Assembly: GCF_001905095.1 (NCBI RefSeq)
Contig: NZ_LWLS01000138.1
Coordinates: 106,112 to 170,111 of the forward strand
Direction: 5' to 3'
Origin: Micromonospora sp. CB01531
Lineage (GTDB): Bacteria; Actinomycetota; Actinomycetes; Mycobacteriales; Micromonosporaceae
DNA: 64,000 nt
The translations under genes and the position numbers were made by a program. How positions within the stretch are numbered: position 1 is the stretch's first letter; the number at the start of each line of letters is the position of its first letter. Below, in pieces: positions 26,961-35,397 of this stretch. Under the pieces are notes generated by a model that worked only from the letters and a program-made list of their open reading frames with translations, made no database searches and was not told the origin of the DNA.

Positions 26961-27629
26961 ATGCCGGGCACCGGTAGCGTGCGCATCGTGCGCGAGGACA
27001 CGGGCAGGCAGCAGGTGTCTGGGTCGGCCGGCCAGCCGTCCGGCACGGGCGAGGCACCCATGATCGACCTGGACGCGCCGTCCAGGCAGGCGCAGCCTCC
27101 GCTTTCCCACCAGGATCCGTTACGGCACCCCTGGCGCAGTTTCCGATCGGCGCGTGTCCCGCTGCCACTGGTCCTGGCGCTGCTTGTCGGCGCGGGAGCC
27201 GTGGCTGGCGTCGGCACCTACCAGTGGCAGGCGCGGCAACAGCGCCTGGCGGATGAGTCGGCTGCCGCAGTGCTGGTTCTCGGGAAGAACGAGGTGGCGG
27301 GCGGCGAGCGCGAGGGTTCACTGGTCCGGGCGGAATCATCGGTGATCGTGGTGAACCACGGCCCCTTGCCGGTGGAGGTCACCGACATTCGCGCGTCGAA
27401 GGGCGACCTCGGCCTCTCCTCGGTCAGATCCGATGTGGTGCGGCCAGGGGCACAATCCTTCAGCGTGCGGCTGACGCTCAATTGCACGGCCAGAGTGCCG
27501 AACGAACCGGTCCCGGTCGTGATATCGGTCCGCACGGAAGACGGAACGACCCGTCAGGTCACCTCCAGAATGGCAGCCACGCCCTGGCAGTTCGCATTCA
27601 ATGGGATGTGCGAACAACTCCCGCGCTGA
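26961..27629 (+). CDS. Hypothetical single-pass membrane protein
   Basis: A basic cytoplasmic N-terminus is followed by one helix (VPLPLVLALLVGAGAVAGVG, near residue 67) and an outer domain of about 130 residues with Ig-like beta strands (SSVIVVNHGPLPVEVTDIRA, SVRLTLNCTARVPNEPVPVV). The domain has one Cys pair (LNCTA and GMCEQ). ATG 26961 opens the frame; ATG 27060 (preceded by GGCGAGG) is an equally possible start and keeps the whole conserved part. Function not recognised. Confidence 0.6.
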   Translation: MPGTGSVRIVREDTGRQQVSGSAGQPSGTGEAPMIDLDAPSRQAQPPLSHQDPLRHPWRSFRSARVPLPLVLALLVGAGAVAGVGTYQWQARQQRLADESAAAVLVLGKNEVAGGEREGSLVRAESSVIVVNHGPLPVEVTDIRASKGDLGLSSVRSDVVRPGAQSFSVRLTLNCTARVPNEPVPVVISVRTEDGTTRQVTSRMAATPWQFAFNGMCEQLPR

Positions 27630-27674
27630 GTCGCTCCGCATGACGATTACCTGTTGAGGTCAGAGTTGCCGCCC

Positions 27675-28604
27675 GTGACGCACGAACAGCTGAAGGACCA
27701 CTTCGCGAAGCAGGGCTACCGCCGGTTCGGCCTGCTCGGCGAGGGCATGGAAGGGGTCGTCTTCGCCCTCGGCGACGGGCACGTCGGCAAGCTCTGGTTC
27801 CGCCGGCAGCCGGCCGAGTTGCGGTTCATCACGGACTTCTACGAGCACCTCGGGTCACAGGGCCTTCCCTTCGCCGTACCCCGGATGGTCGACGTGGACG
27901 AGGTGCGCGGTCACGGGGTGACCATCGAGCGCGAGCTGCCCGGCCGCAACCTGAGGGAGGCCGTGGCGGCGGGTGCTGTCTCGGTCGACACGGCGGCCAG
28001 CTGCATGCTGACAGTGGTCACGGAGCTTGCGAAGACGACGGGCAGCGCGTCCACCCGCCGGCTGACCGTGCTCGACGAGCCCGCGCCGATGTGGCAGCCT
28101 GGGCCGGTGCGCTACGCGCCCTCGTGGACAGGCGGGTCGCCGGTTCCCACCCCTACCTGCGGGACGCCGTCGACCGGTTCGATGAGAAGATCGCTCGCGT
28201 CCACCACCTGGTCAACGGCCTCCGTCCGTCCCGCACCGTCACCATCCAGCGGCGATCTGGTACCGGCAAACGTGCTGGTCACGCCGGCCGGCGAGCCGGC
28301 GGCCCTGCTCGACTGGGGCTTCCTGTCCACCGAGGCGGATCCGGCCTTCGAGGCGAGCATCGCTGCAGGCGTTTTCGACATGTACGGGCCGGCCGCCCGC
28401 AGCCTGGACGACGAATGGGTCGAGACGCTGTGCCGGCTGTTCGGCCACACCCCGCACGAGTTGCTCTTCTATCGCGCGGTCTATGCGCTGCTGACCAGCA
28501 ACTCCTACGACGCGGAGGGGAAGGACGGCCACTTCGCCTGGTGCGCGGCGGCACTCAACCGACCGGACATCACCGAGGCGCTGTGGTCCGACTGGGCGGC
28601 GTAG
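27675..28604 (+). CDS. Aminoglycoside phosphotransferase-like kinase with a shifted middle segment
   Basis: The fold is an APH-type kinase: nucleotide loop LLGEGMEGVVFAL near residue 20, TIERELPGRNL near 85, and after the catalytic loop AALLDWGFLSTEADPAFE. The middle is wrong in this frame. Between about 28098 and 28249 the protein reads PVRYAPSWTGG onward with no family sense, while the next frame reads AGALRALVDRRVAGSHPY, RFDEKIARVHHLVNGL. The frame returns at GDLVPANVLV, where the expected catalytic HGD reads SGD. One base missing near 28097 and one extra near 28249 would explain it. GTG 27675 is chosen as start; TTG 27654 is possible. As written, the product is probably inactive. Confidence 0.65.
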   Translation: MTHEQLKDHFAKQGYRRFGLLGEGMEGVVFALGDGHVGKLWFRRQPAELRFITDFYEHLGSQGLPFAVPRMVDVDEVRGHGVTIERELPGRNLREAVAAGAVSVDTAASCMLTVVTELAKTTGSASTRRLTVLDEPAPMWQPGPVRYAPSWTGGSPVPTPTCGTPSTGSMRRSLASTTWSTASVRPAPSPSSGDLVPANVLVTPAGEPAALLDWGFLSTEADPAFEASIAAGVFDMYGPAARSLDDEWVETLCRLFGHTPHELLFYRAVYALLTSNSYDAEGKDGHFAWCAAALNRPDITEALWSDWAA

Positions 28605-28779
28605 CACCACTACCGCGGCAGGTACTTGATGAAGCGAGCGGACCGGCCGCAAGCCCGCCCTAGCGGATCCGAGCGATTGCTGACACGCCGCTCGGCTCCG
28701 CCTGCGACAGCGCCCGGTGCCGGACGCTTGAACGGTGACAGGACCTGTTCGGGGATCGGGACGAGCAACACCTTTCGGC

Positions 28780-29415
28780 ATGGAGCGCCATCCTTCGCGG
28801 GTCGTCGCGTTCAGCGATGCGGTCATCGCCATCGCCGTCACGCTGCTCGTCCTGGAGATCCGCCCGCCGCAGGACACCCGGCACCTGTTCCACAGTCTCG
28901 TCACGCTCTGGCCGTCCTACCTGGCCTACGGCGTCACGTTCATGTTGATCGGGCAGGCGTGGGCGAACCATCACGCCATGTTCGACCAGATCCGTAGCGT
29001 CGACCGGACGGTGTTGTTCTTGAACACCGTGCTGCTGATGGACATCGCGTTCCTGCCGTTCGCCGCCTCCGTGCTGGCCCATGCGCTCCGTGACGGAGAG
29101 GGTCAGCGCGTTGCCGTCGTCCTCCACGGCATCACGTTCGAACTGGCCGCCATTCTGTTCAACGCCGTCTGGGCGTACGCACGCCGCCACCCCCGACTGC
29201 TGGTGACCACCCTCGACTCCGCCGGCGCGAGAGCCATCGGCCGACGCTTCCGGATCGCCCTTACCTGGATCGCCACCGGAACCCTGTTGGGCGCCCTACT
29301 TCCTGCTCTTGGCGTGGCGGTGATCGCCGCCTTCATTCCCTTCTACTGGCTGCCGATCCGGGGCGAGACCGCTAGGGCGAGGCCCCGCCCCGGCGAGGAT
29401 GGCGGTCCGGCGTGA
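28780..29415 (+). CDS. TMEM175 family potassium channel-like membrane protein
   Basis: The first helix carries the signature R-x3-FSDAVIAIAVTLLVLEI (residues about 7-27), which defines bacterial TMEM175 (DUF1211) channels. Five more hydrophobic helices follow, making six in all, and length 211 is normal. ATG 28780 (ERHPSRVVAF) gives the family-like N-terminus; a GTG at 28735 would add 15 residues and neither has a clear ribosome-binding site. It stands alone between the APH-like gene and the DUF4396 gene. Confidence 0.8.
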   Translation: MERHPSRVVAFSDAVIAIAVTLLVLEIRPPQDTRHLFHSLVTLWPSYLAYGVTFMLIGQAWANHHAMFDQIRSVDRTVLFLNTVLLMDIAFLPFAASVLAHALRDGEGQRVAVVLHGITFELAAILFNAVWAYARRHPRLLVTTLDSAGARAIGRRFRIALTWIATGTLLGALLPALGVAVIAAFIPFYWLPIRGETARARPRPGEDGGPA

Positions 29416-29511
29416 ACGCGGGAAGGTTCATGCCGGTCAGTCCCGTCAGTCATCCCTGATTCCTCGACGGCCGGGCACCCCACGGTCTCCGGCCGCCATT
29501 GGCGTAACCGG

Positions 29512-30054
29512 TCAGTGGGCGTGGTGGTAGTGGTGCACGACGGCGTGGCCCTTGCCCCGCGAGATCAACCACCGGTTGATCGGGGTGGTGAGCAGAAACG
29601 CGACCAGCAGTGACGCGGCCAGCGCGGCCCAGAACAGCAGGCTGGTCAGGCCGGCATCCATGGCGCCGGGCACGGCCACCATGAACGCGTTGTCCAGCAG
29701 CTCCATGACGGCGATGGAGATCGTGTCGGCGGCCAGGGCCACCTTCAGCGCGGTACGAACGCCGACCCCGGCACGCAGCACCCCGCGCATGGTCAGCCCG
29801 TAGCCGAACACGAAAGCCAACGCGATCGACAGCACCACGGTGGCGGCGTTGTGCAGGCCCAGGCTGGTGCCGATGACCATGCCGAGCACCTCACCGATCG
29901 CGCAGCCGGTGAGGCAGTGCAGCGTCGCCGCCGCGGCCATCGCCCACGTCGCAGTCGTCTTCTCGCGCTGGCCATGGTGAGCATGTGGGTGCCCCGCTGC
30001 CACCGCTGCGCTCACGCCCGCCGGATCGTGTTGCTGGTGATTGTGAAGATCCAT
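29512..30054 (-). CDS. DUF4396 membrane protein with His-rich ends
   Basis: The N-terminal 35 residues are rich in His (MDLHNHQQHDPAG, HPHAHHGQREK) and the C-terminus ends HAVVHHYHHAH. Between them lie five hydrophobic helices, including LHCLTGCAIGEVLGMVIGTS with two Cys, and MELLDNAFMVAVPGAMD. His-rich tails and the Cys helix suggest a transition-metal role, though DUF4396 has no proven function that I know of. ATG 30054 follows GGGAGGTG. A copper-type palindrome lies 29 bp upstream. Confidence 0.82.
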   Translation of the reverse strand: MDLHNHQQHDPAGVSAAVAAGHPHAHHGQREKTTATWAMAAAATLHCLTGCAIGEVLGMVIGTSLGLHNAATVVLSIALAFVFGYGLTMRGVLRAGVGVRTALKVALAADTISIAVMELLDNAFMVAVPGAMDAGLTSLLFWAALAASLLVAFLLTTPINRWLISRGKGHAVVHHYHHAH

Positions 30055-30082
30055 GTCCGCACCTCCCTGAGTCGACCTCAAC

Positions 30083-30099
30083 ATACCCTTAGGGGGTAC
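30083..30099 (-). promoter_or_regulatory. CsoR-type palindrome upstream of the DUF4396 gene
   Basis: ATACCCTTAGGGGGTAC contains the dyad TACCC-N5-GGGTA. This resembles the G-tract operators (TACCCC...GGGGTA) bound by copper-sensing CsoR repressors. Its position 29 bp before the start codon fits repression of the downstream gene. No csoR gene is in the window. Confidence 0.5.
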
Positions 30100-30123
30100 G
30101 GGCATCAAGGTGTGCGCCGCCAC

Positions 30124-30818
30124 TCGGCCTGACTGCTGTCGTCAGACGAGGTGCCGCAGCCGCACCTTGGGCCGCTCGTTCCGCAGATGCTGATGCTTGT
30201 GCTGGCGTACCTGCTCGTCCCAGACCTCCTGGTCGCAGTCCGGGCCCGGCGGGATCCACCGGTGCGAGCCGTCGCTGTAGTGAAACCTCTCGTCACCGGC
30301 CCGCAGGATGCTCACCGCAGCCAACCGAGGAAACGGCGGTGCAGCGCGCCGGCGGCACCCAGTGCAGATCCGCGGAGGCGCGCACCAACTGCGCCCCCCA
30401 GATACAGCGCCAGTGACACCGCCGCCTCCGCGTACCCTGCCCGCAGCTCCCGCCACCGCGTCCCGCGCGGCCACGGCCCCGCCACAGGCCGCCGCACGTC
30501 CAGATCGGCAGCACCAGACCGCGTGTGGTCACCGCCCATCGCCCAGGAAGCACGCGGTCCGCGTCCGGGGCTTGCCGGCTGGTCGCCCACTCCACCTGCC
30601 AGCACGGGTACGGCAGCAGCAGCGCCCCCACCACACCCCGCACCCCTTGCACATCCCGTCCGGCCCACGCCGATGTACGCCTGCGCCGGGAGGCCCTGTG
30701 CCTGAAGCTGCCCACTCAGAGGCCGCCCGCGATATCCGCGAGCAGATCAACTCCGGCGAGTCGAAGGGCGACCCAACAGAGCCTCGACACAGCCACCAAA
30801 CTCAACCAAAATACGTTG
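30124..30818. other. About 700 bp without an intact gene; possible decayed membrane-protein gene
   Basis: On the minus strand, pieces in different frames look protein-like: LLLPYPCWQVEWATSRQAPD (about 30630), RELRAGYAEAAVSLALYLGG (about 30400), and RFHYSDGSHRWIPPGPDCDQ (about 30230, ending in a stop at 30142). They could be one gene broken by several frameshifts. No single frame covers them and I cannot name a family, so I do not call a CDS. Confidence 0.3.
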
Positions 30819-31257
30819 ATGGGACGCCGGTCGTGGCACCTGTTGGCGATAATCGCGGCAATTGGAACCGTCTGCCTGGCGGCGGCTTCTCTCGTCTGGG
30901 GCGGCCGGGCCATCGAGTTCGCGAGCTGGATTGCCGGCATTGGCGGCCTGGCGCTGGCGGCTGCCGCATTGCTGGCCGGACGACCGATCGAAAGCGCCGC
31001 ATCGCCAACCTTGATAGTGTCCGTCGCCGAGGATCAAACCACCGGCTTGGATGACGACGCCCGGAGCCTGCGCTACAAAGCTCGACACGACGGCGCAAAG
31101 CTGTTGATTGAGCCGCAGATTCCTATCTCAGCCGGGTACGTGACGGCAGCGAACTGACACCCCTGGACTATTGGCACAGCCCTTGGGAAGGGTCGTTCCA
31201 CTGGCCGATTCTTGACGCCAAGATCGTCAACAACTCCAACAGGACAGTCCTGGGCCG
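30819..31257 (+). pseudogene. Frameshifted, truncated two-helix membrane protein
   Basis: ATG 30819 opens MGRRSWHLLAIIAAIGTVCL, a second helix IAGIGGLALAAAALLAG, and a soluble part ending KLLIEPQIPISAGYV before a stop at 31157. The next frame continues sensibly from about 31140: RDGSELTPLDYWHSPWEGSF and FHWPILDAKIVNNSNRTV, then breaks off at the terminator hairpin. So there is one frameshift near 31135-31145 and a lost C-terminus. Other actinobacterial proteins with LDYWHSP and NNT-RT segments continue further, as far as I recall. Confidence 0.55.
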
Positions 31258-31261
31258 CAGG

Positions 31262-31293
31262 AACCTGCCCGCCGCTTGCGAGGCGGGCAGGTT
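31262..31293. terminator. Hairpin between the broken membrane gene and the secreted-protein gene
   Basis: A perfect 12-bp stem AACCTGCCCGCC/GGCGGGCAGGTT with an 8-nt loop lies 12 bp past the stop of the minus-strand gene at 31306, and right where the plus-strand fragment ends. Confidence 0.75.
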
Positions 31294-31305
31294 CATTGTG
31301 CGATG

Positions 31306-31776
31306 TTATTTCTTCGGGTTCTTCGGGCCGGGGCCAACAACTGAACAGCGATACACCTCGTCCGTCACGTTGAGAGTGATTAGCCCATCGCGCTGAGCTG
31401 CCAGGACCTCGTCGTCGGAATGGAACTGCTGAGGCGTGACCCCCGGGTTGAAAACGATGAGGACTTGGCGCCACAGGGGGTTGAACCCGTCACCCTGGAT
31501 GGCATCGATCACAGGAATAAACTCCTGTTCCTCGTCCAGGTCGTTGGTTGCGAAGATCATGTTGATGCTCGGGTTATGCGCGATGAGTGCGGCCGAGGCA
31601 CCGGTCGGCATCTCTTTCATGTTGACGGTGTGCATTACGTCATCGTAGAAAGCGGGCATCTGACCAGCCCTACCATTCATGCTTGCTGCGTGTGCCGCCC
31701 CTGCGCCCAAAATGACGGGCAGCAACGCAAGAGGGATGGAGATGAACGCACGAGCCGATTTCCTGCGGATGTTCAT
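31306..31776 (-). CDS. Small secreted protein of unknown function
   Basis: A signal peptide (MNIRRKSARAFISIPLALLP, cleavage near AHAAS at about residue 31) precedes a 125-residue domain: MPAFYDDVMHTVNMKEMPTG, NPSINMIFATNDLDEEQEFI, FNPLWRQVLIVFNPG and TDEVYRCSVVGPG. I recall similar small proteins encoded next to vanadium-haloperoxidase-like enzymes, as here (the next gene upstream on the same strand). ATG 31776 follows AAGAAGG. The first half is possibly an export-linked partner of the enzyme; this is inference only. Confidence 0.75.
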   Translation of the reverse strand: MNIRRKSARAFISIPLALLPVILGAGAAHAASMNGRAGQMPAFYDDVMHTVNMKEMPTGASAALIAHNPSINMIFATNDLDEEQEFIPVIDAIQGDGFNPLWRQVLIVFNPGVTPQQFHSDDEVLAAQRDGLITLNVTDEVYRCSVVGPGPKNPKK

Positions 31777-32034
31777 GTAGGCCTTCTTTGATCGCTGTGG
31801 TGGGAAAATGCAGATGGGATTCGTGGGGTTTATACGCGTACTCACGGACGATAGGCACTGCCGGTGGAGCGTGTCTCGGTCTTCGTGAAGTTGAGGTGGC
31901 CGTCCCCCACCTGGGTGAACCAGCGCGGGTTCCATGGAGACTCGATTGAGAGGATGAGTCATGTCACGGAAGTCCCATATCCTCCTGGGTCGCGGGATCG
32001 CGGTTCGGATGGTCGTCGGAGACGCCCACGGCCA

Positions 32035-33435
32035 TTACGCTCGATCGCGCCGCGTCCCCGGGGTGCCCAGCCGGCGTCCGTGCCGCTTTATGCGGCGCAC
32101 GGGCAGCCCGTTGACTGCCTCGGCGACACATCGTCCCTGCGTAAGCCCTCGCTCGATCGCCGGGCGGAAATGAATGCCGCCGTACAACCGGGATAACGCC
32201 GCCTCCTCAGCGGCCGCAGTGAACGAGTCGAAACGCCGCGGCGCGAGTCCCCGGTTGTCGTGCGTGTGATCGTCGAAGGAGTACGAGTCGCCGAACAGGT
32301 CCGCGAGCACGCCGAACGCGGCGGCGGACTGTACCGAGTGGCCCGACGTGTACTCCGGGAAGGGCGGCGTGTTCAGCAGCGGCAACCAGGCCGGGTCGAT
32401 GAGCCGCTGGATGTACGTGACGGGGCGGAGCAGGTTGTAGATGTACTTCGTCTTCCAGCAGGCGATGAATGCGTCGCACACGGCCATGCCGACCTTGGCA
32501 TAAGTTTCCGCGGCGAGCATCAGCGAGGCGTCCTCGATGCGCAGTACCTGCGTCGCTACCGAGATCGAGTGACCTGGGGGGCTGGCCGTCACACCGGGGT
32601 CGTCGGCCCAGAAGAGTGCGATCGCCTCCTGCTCAGGCGTGCGGTTGTTGACCGCGTCGTACACCTCCCGCGCTTCTCCGAAGAAGGCAGACTGCCGCTG
32701 CTCGGAGTAGCGGGTGGGATCGTCGGGTGCGCAACTGCGGCAGTCGAGCGGCACCAGCGGGCGGTTGTCGCCCCATCTCGGCTGCAGCGCGGGCTGGAAC
32801 GCCGGTGGGGTGGGGACCCAAAGCCCAGGGCCGGAGGGCGGCACGTAGTCCGGCGGGAAGTTGCGCAGATAGCCCTCGTGGCCGCCGTCCCCGCGAGACC
32901 AGTCGAACACCGCGCGCGCCACCTGCGCACCGCGCCGCGCCGACGCGGCGACTTCCGAATGGGAGGAGCGGCCGCGCGCATGCTCGCTGAGCTTGGCCTC
33001 CAATGCGTCGACCGCGGCTAGGTTGGCCACACTCGTGTTGGCGTAAAGCGAGCGCAGAATGTCGGCGAGCGCGGCATTGGCTACGACCGGCCAGTTGCCG
33101 CCCCGCTCGTCACGAGGCAGCCCACGTAGACCCGGCCACTGCCAGGCGAGCGATCGGTACTGCCGGGATCCTGGAACGACGGCCTCGTACAGCGTCACAC
33201 CGGCGTGGCCCAACGCGCGCGCCGCCACCGGCGGCGTGAAACCAGGCGTCGTCCGCGTCAGCGCCAGCGCAAGGTCGAACCAGGCGAGCGGAACGGACGC
33301 ATCGAAGTCCTCAGGACGCCGATCGCCGGTCGCCCCTACGGCACGTGGAGCTCGTCCCGCGACGACCGCGGCTCCAATGCCCGCCAGGACAATGCGGCGG
33401 GAGATGAGCTTGGCAGACGGCGATTGGTGGCTCAT
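32035..33435 (-). CDS. Secreted vanadium-dependent haloperoxidase/PAP2-family protein
   Basis: A twin-arginine signal (KLISRRIVLAGIGAAVVAG) begins the protein. The vanadate/phosphate pocket is readable: KTKYIYNLLRPVTYI (Lys and Arg near residue 345), PEYTSGHSVQSAAAFG (the SGH motif near 373) and SRLYGGIHFRPAIERG (Arg/His near 425). Length 466 fits bacterial vanadium chloroperoxidase-like proteins, which either oxidise halides or act as acid phosphatases; sequence cannot decide which. The ATG at 33435 starts the Tat signal; the longer frame to 33468 is not needed. Neighbour: the small secreted protein at 31306. Confidence 0.85.
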   Translation of the reverse strand: MSHQSPSAKLISRRIVLAGIGAAVVAGRAPRAVGATGDRRPEDFDASVPLAWFDLALALTRTTPGFTPPVAARALGHAGVTLYEAVVPGSRQYRSLAWQWPGLRGLPRDERGGNWPVVANAALADILRSLYANTSVANLAAVDALEAKLSEHARGRSSHSEVAASARRGAQVARAVFDWSRGDGGHEGYLRNFPPDYVPPSGPGLWVPTPPAFQPALQPRWGDNRPLVPLDCRSCAPDDPTRYSEQRQSAFFGEAREVYDAVNNRTPEQEAIALFWADDPGVTASPPGHSISVATQVLRIEDASLMLAAETYAKVGMAVCDAFIACWKTKYIYNLLRPVTYIQRLIDPAWLPLLNTPPFPEYTSGHSVQSAAAFGVLADLFGDSYSFDDHTHDNRGLAPRRFDSFTAAAEEAALSRLYGGIHFRPAIERGLTQGRCVAEAVNGLPVRRIKRHGRRLGTPGTRRDRA

Positions 33436-33703
33436 GGCGTACACCTCTACCCCGTAGTTCGTGGCCATCGGCCGCTTTGATTGGGGTAGGCCAATGTGAA
33501 TCGTCTCGGTCGTCAGGCCGCGCCGTGCTGGTGTCGGTGGGCATCAACACGCCTATCACCTGCGGCAACTGAACGAAGCCTAGCTAGAGTAGGGCGGCCC
33601 GAGCGGAAGAACAGAACTCCCAGTCCCATTTCGCCTGCGCCAGTTGCCCGGCCGCCAATTCGGCCTGACCCGACCAGCTACGAGTCGGCCGGGCGACGCT
33701 CCG

Positions 33704-33832
33704 GCAAGGGCCCACATCAGCAAGATCGGCTCGGTCGAGCTGCGCCAGGCGATCATCGCCCTGGACGTCAGGATCACCCTTCGCCACCCCGACTTCGCCG
33801 CCTCCATGCGCCGTCTCATCGGCGCCGGGTGA
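33704..33832 (+). pseudogene. C-terminal fragment resembling an IS110-type transposase
   Basis: The reading ARAHISKIGSVELRQAIIAL ... HPDFAASMRRLIGAG ends in a stop. The spacing SK-G-x3-LR-A and the P-x-F ... RL-x-x-G ending resemble the C-terminus of IS110/IS116 transposases (transposase_20). No upstream part in frame is family-like and no ends are visible, so only a remnant is left. It lies 80 bp outside the left end of the AICE. Confidence 0.4.
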
Positions 33833-33875
33833 ACAGTTCCGTTGAGCTGCTGGACTTCGCTGCTGTACAAGATCG

Positions 33876-33910
33876 AAAAAGGCCGTCTCCCACCACGGGA
33901 AACGGCCTTT
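33876..33910 (-). terminator. Terminator stranded at the left AICE junction, originally of tRNA-Ala
   Basis: AAAGGCCGT (33878-33886) pairs with ACGGCCTTT (33902-33910), extended inward by TCCC/GGGA across one mismatch, and is followed on the minus strand by TTTTT. It stands 8 bp beyond the attL copy of the tRNA-Ala 3' end, exactly where the terminator of the uninterrupted tRNA gene would be. The tRNA is now 15 kb away. Confidence 0.8.
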
Positions 33911-33917
33911 GAGCTGG

Positions 33918-33944
33918 GGTGGAGCTGAGGGGATTTGAACCCCT
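33918..33944. repeat. attL: displaced copy of the tRNA-Ala 3' end
   Basis: The 27 bases are identical to 49040-49066 and cover the T arm, acceptor 3' strand and discriminator of tRNA-Ala. No tRNA can fold here because the 5' part is absent. A 7-bp dyad CACCCAC/GTGGGTG with a 4-nt loop (33947-33964) lies just inside the element. Confidence 0.9.
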
Positions 33945-34058
33945 TACACCCACCGTAGTGGGTGAACATCATCAACCGGACCGATCGGCGCTCCGACCAG
34001 GACGGAGCCTGCCGACCCTTGCCAACGCCTGTCACCGCTGGTCGCTCTCAGTTGTAGT

Positions 34059-34081
34059 GGATCTGTACCCGATGATCTTGC
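34059..34081 (+). repeat. Left copy of a terminal direct repeat, possible integrase arm site
   Basis: GGATCTGTACCCGATGATCT continues with TGC and matches 48985-49007 in the same orientation with two mismatches over 23 bases. One copy lies 115 bp inside the left att core and the other 32 bp inside the right, as expected of arm-type integrase or Xis binding sites. Confidence 0.55.
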
Positions 34082-34209
34082 CTAGCCATCGTCCGTTGTT
34101 CACCTTCCGGTCCGCCTGACAGCCAGGGCCGACGGGCCGGTTGGGCACAGATCGGGCATGCCGATGCAGGAGGACCCCATGGCTGGTGCACGCGCAGTAG
34201 AGTCGGGGT

Positions 34210-35397
34210 GTGACCGAGCCCGCACCCTTCGTCGAGCTGCGCATGAAAGGACAGCGGTTCGATCACCCTGGCATGCCCGTGGAAGCCCTCTCGGAGCTTG
34301 TGGCATACAGAGAGCTTCTCGTCGAGGTGGCGAAGGCCTTGTTCCTCCGCAATCATCGCGGCAGGCAACGTGTCCCGAAGGGATTTGTTGAGCGACTGCG
34401 TCTGCGCTTGAGGCGGGTGGAGGAGGGCAGCTCAGTACCGGTACTCGAACGAATTGATACCGAGGCTGAGGGATTTTTCCCGAAGGAGGACGAGTTCGTA
34501 GTCGCCCGCCGTCTGATAGAGACGGCGATCTCATCCGTCGCAAGTGAGGACACCCTCCCGCCGGACTTTCCAGAGGATGTTGTCGGGTACTTCAACAGAT
34601 TCGGACGAAGCCTGCTGCCTGGCGATTCCATCGAGCTGCGAGAGCCCGGACACGAGCGGGGTGCGGTCTACACCGCCAACGTTCGGCGCCGTCTGCTGTT
34701 GTCTCAGTCAAGCACTTATCGCGTCAATGCGACCCTCGCGGGTCGGATCGTTGAAATAGACGCCGAAGACTCAGCCTTCAACCTTCGCACGTTTACTAAC
34801 AACGTGGTCCGGTGCCATTTCGAGTCCGAACTATTCCCGTTCATTCGTAACGCGCTGCTACCTGATGGGGCGGGGCCAGCAGTTAGAGTTAGCGGCGAAG
34901 CGGTCCTCGATAGGATCGATAAAGTCGTTCGAATGGAGGTCACGGAAGCAGGATACGCGGACGAGGCCGACGAAGCATCGGATACGTTCGGCCTCGAAGG
35001 CGAAGCGGAAGACGTACCGCTGCGGCGGATCCCGCGTCAAAGCGATCCCGCAGCTAAGGTAATGCGTCGGGTCGATGAGCTCGAATCGTTGGAGCCGGGA
35101 TGGCTGGATGGTGAAGGAGAGCCCCCGGCACAAGAGGTGCTAGCCCGTCTCCGTCGGCTCGCCCTGGTGCTCGCTGCTCCAATCCACCCGCCGGTGCGCA
35201 TCTATCCCACCCCGGAGGGCGGAGTGCAGCTGGAGTGGACGAGCGGAACACACGAGTACAGCATTGAAATCCACCCAGACCTGAGCGCATACGTCGTCCA
35301 AGTTGATACGTCGACGGACGACTTCCGCGAGCGGATGTACAAATCGCTAGACGAAGAATCCCTCACCAACATTCTCCTCGGCGGTGTGACCGTATGA
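34210..35397 (+). CDS. AICE cargo protein of unknown function, 395 residues
   Basis: I cannot assign a family. The N-terminal part (LRMKGQRFDHPGMPVEALSE ... LLVEVAKALFLRNHRGRQRV) and middle (ARLIETAISS-like helices, then an SH3-like TYRVNATLAGRIVEID) are soluble. The C-terminal part (DELESLEPGWLDGEGEPPAQ, IYPTPEGGVQLEWTSGTHEY) resembles a short module with a WxDGxG and PTPxGGxxLEW pattern that I have seen in unknown proteins of mobile regions. GTG 34210 has TAGAGT six bases upstream and no Shine-Dalgarno. The stop overlaps the next gene by ATGA, so the pair is translated together. Confidence 0.72.
   Translation: MTEPAPFVELRMKGQRFDHPGMPVEALSELVAYRELLVEVAKALFLRNHRGRQRVPKGFVERLRLRLRRVEEGSSVPVLERIDTEAEGFFPKEDEFVVARRLIETAISSVASEDTLPPDFPEDVVGYFNRFGRSLLPGDSIELREPGHERGAVYTANVRRRLLLSQSSTYRVNATLAGRIVEIDAEDSAFNLRTFTNNVVRCHFESELFPFIRNALLPDGAGPAVRVSGEAVLDRIDKVVRMEVTEAGYADEADEASDTFGLEGEAEDVPLRRIPRQSDPAAKVMRRVDELESLEPGWLDGEGEPPAQEVLARLRRLALVLAAPIHPPVRIYPTPEGGVQLEWTSGTHEYSIEIHPDLSAYVVQVDTSTDDFRERMYKSLDEESLTNILLGGVTV

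Noticed and set aside
33918..33990. A second tRNA gene at the left AICE end
   Set aside because: Only the 3' 25 nt of tRNA-Ala are present; no D arm or anticodon arm can be formed from the adjoining sequence.
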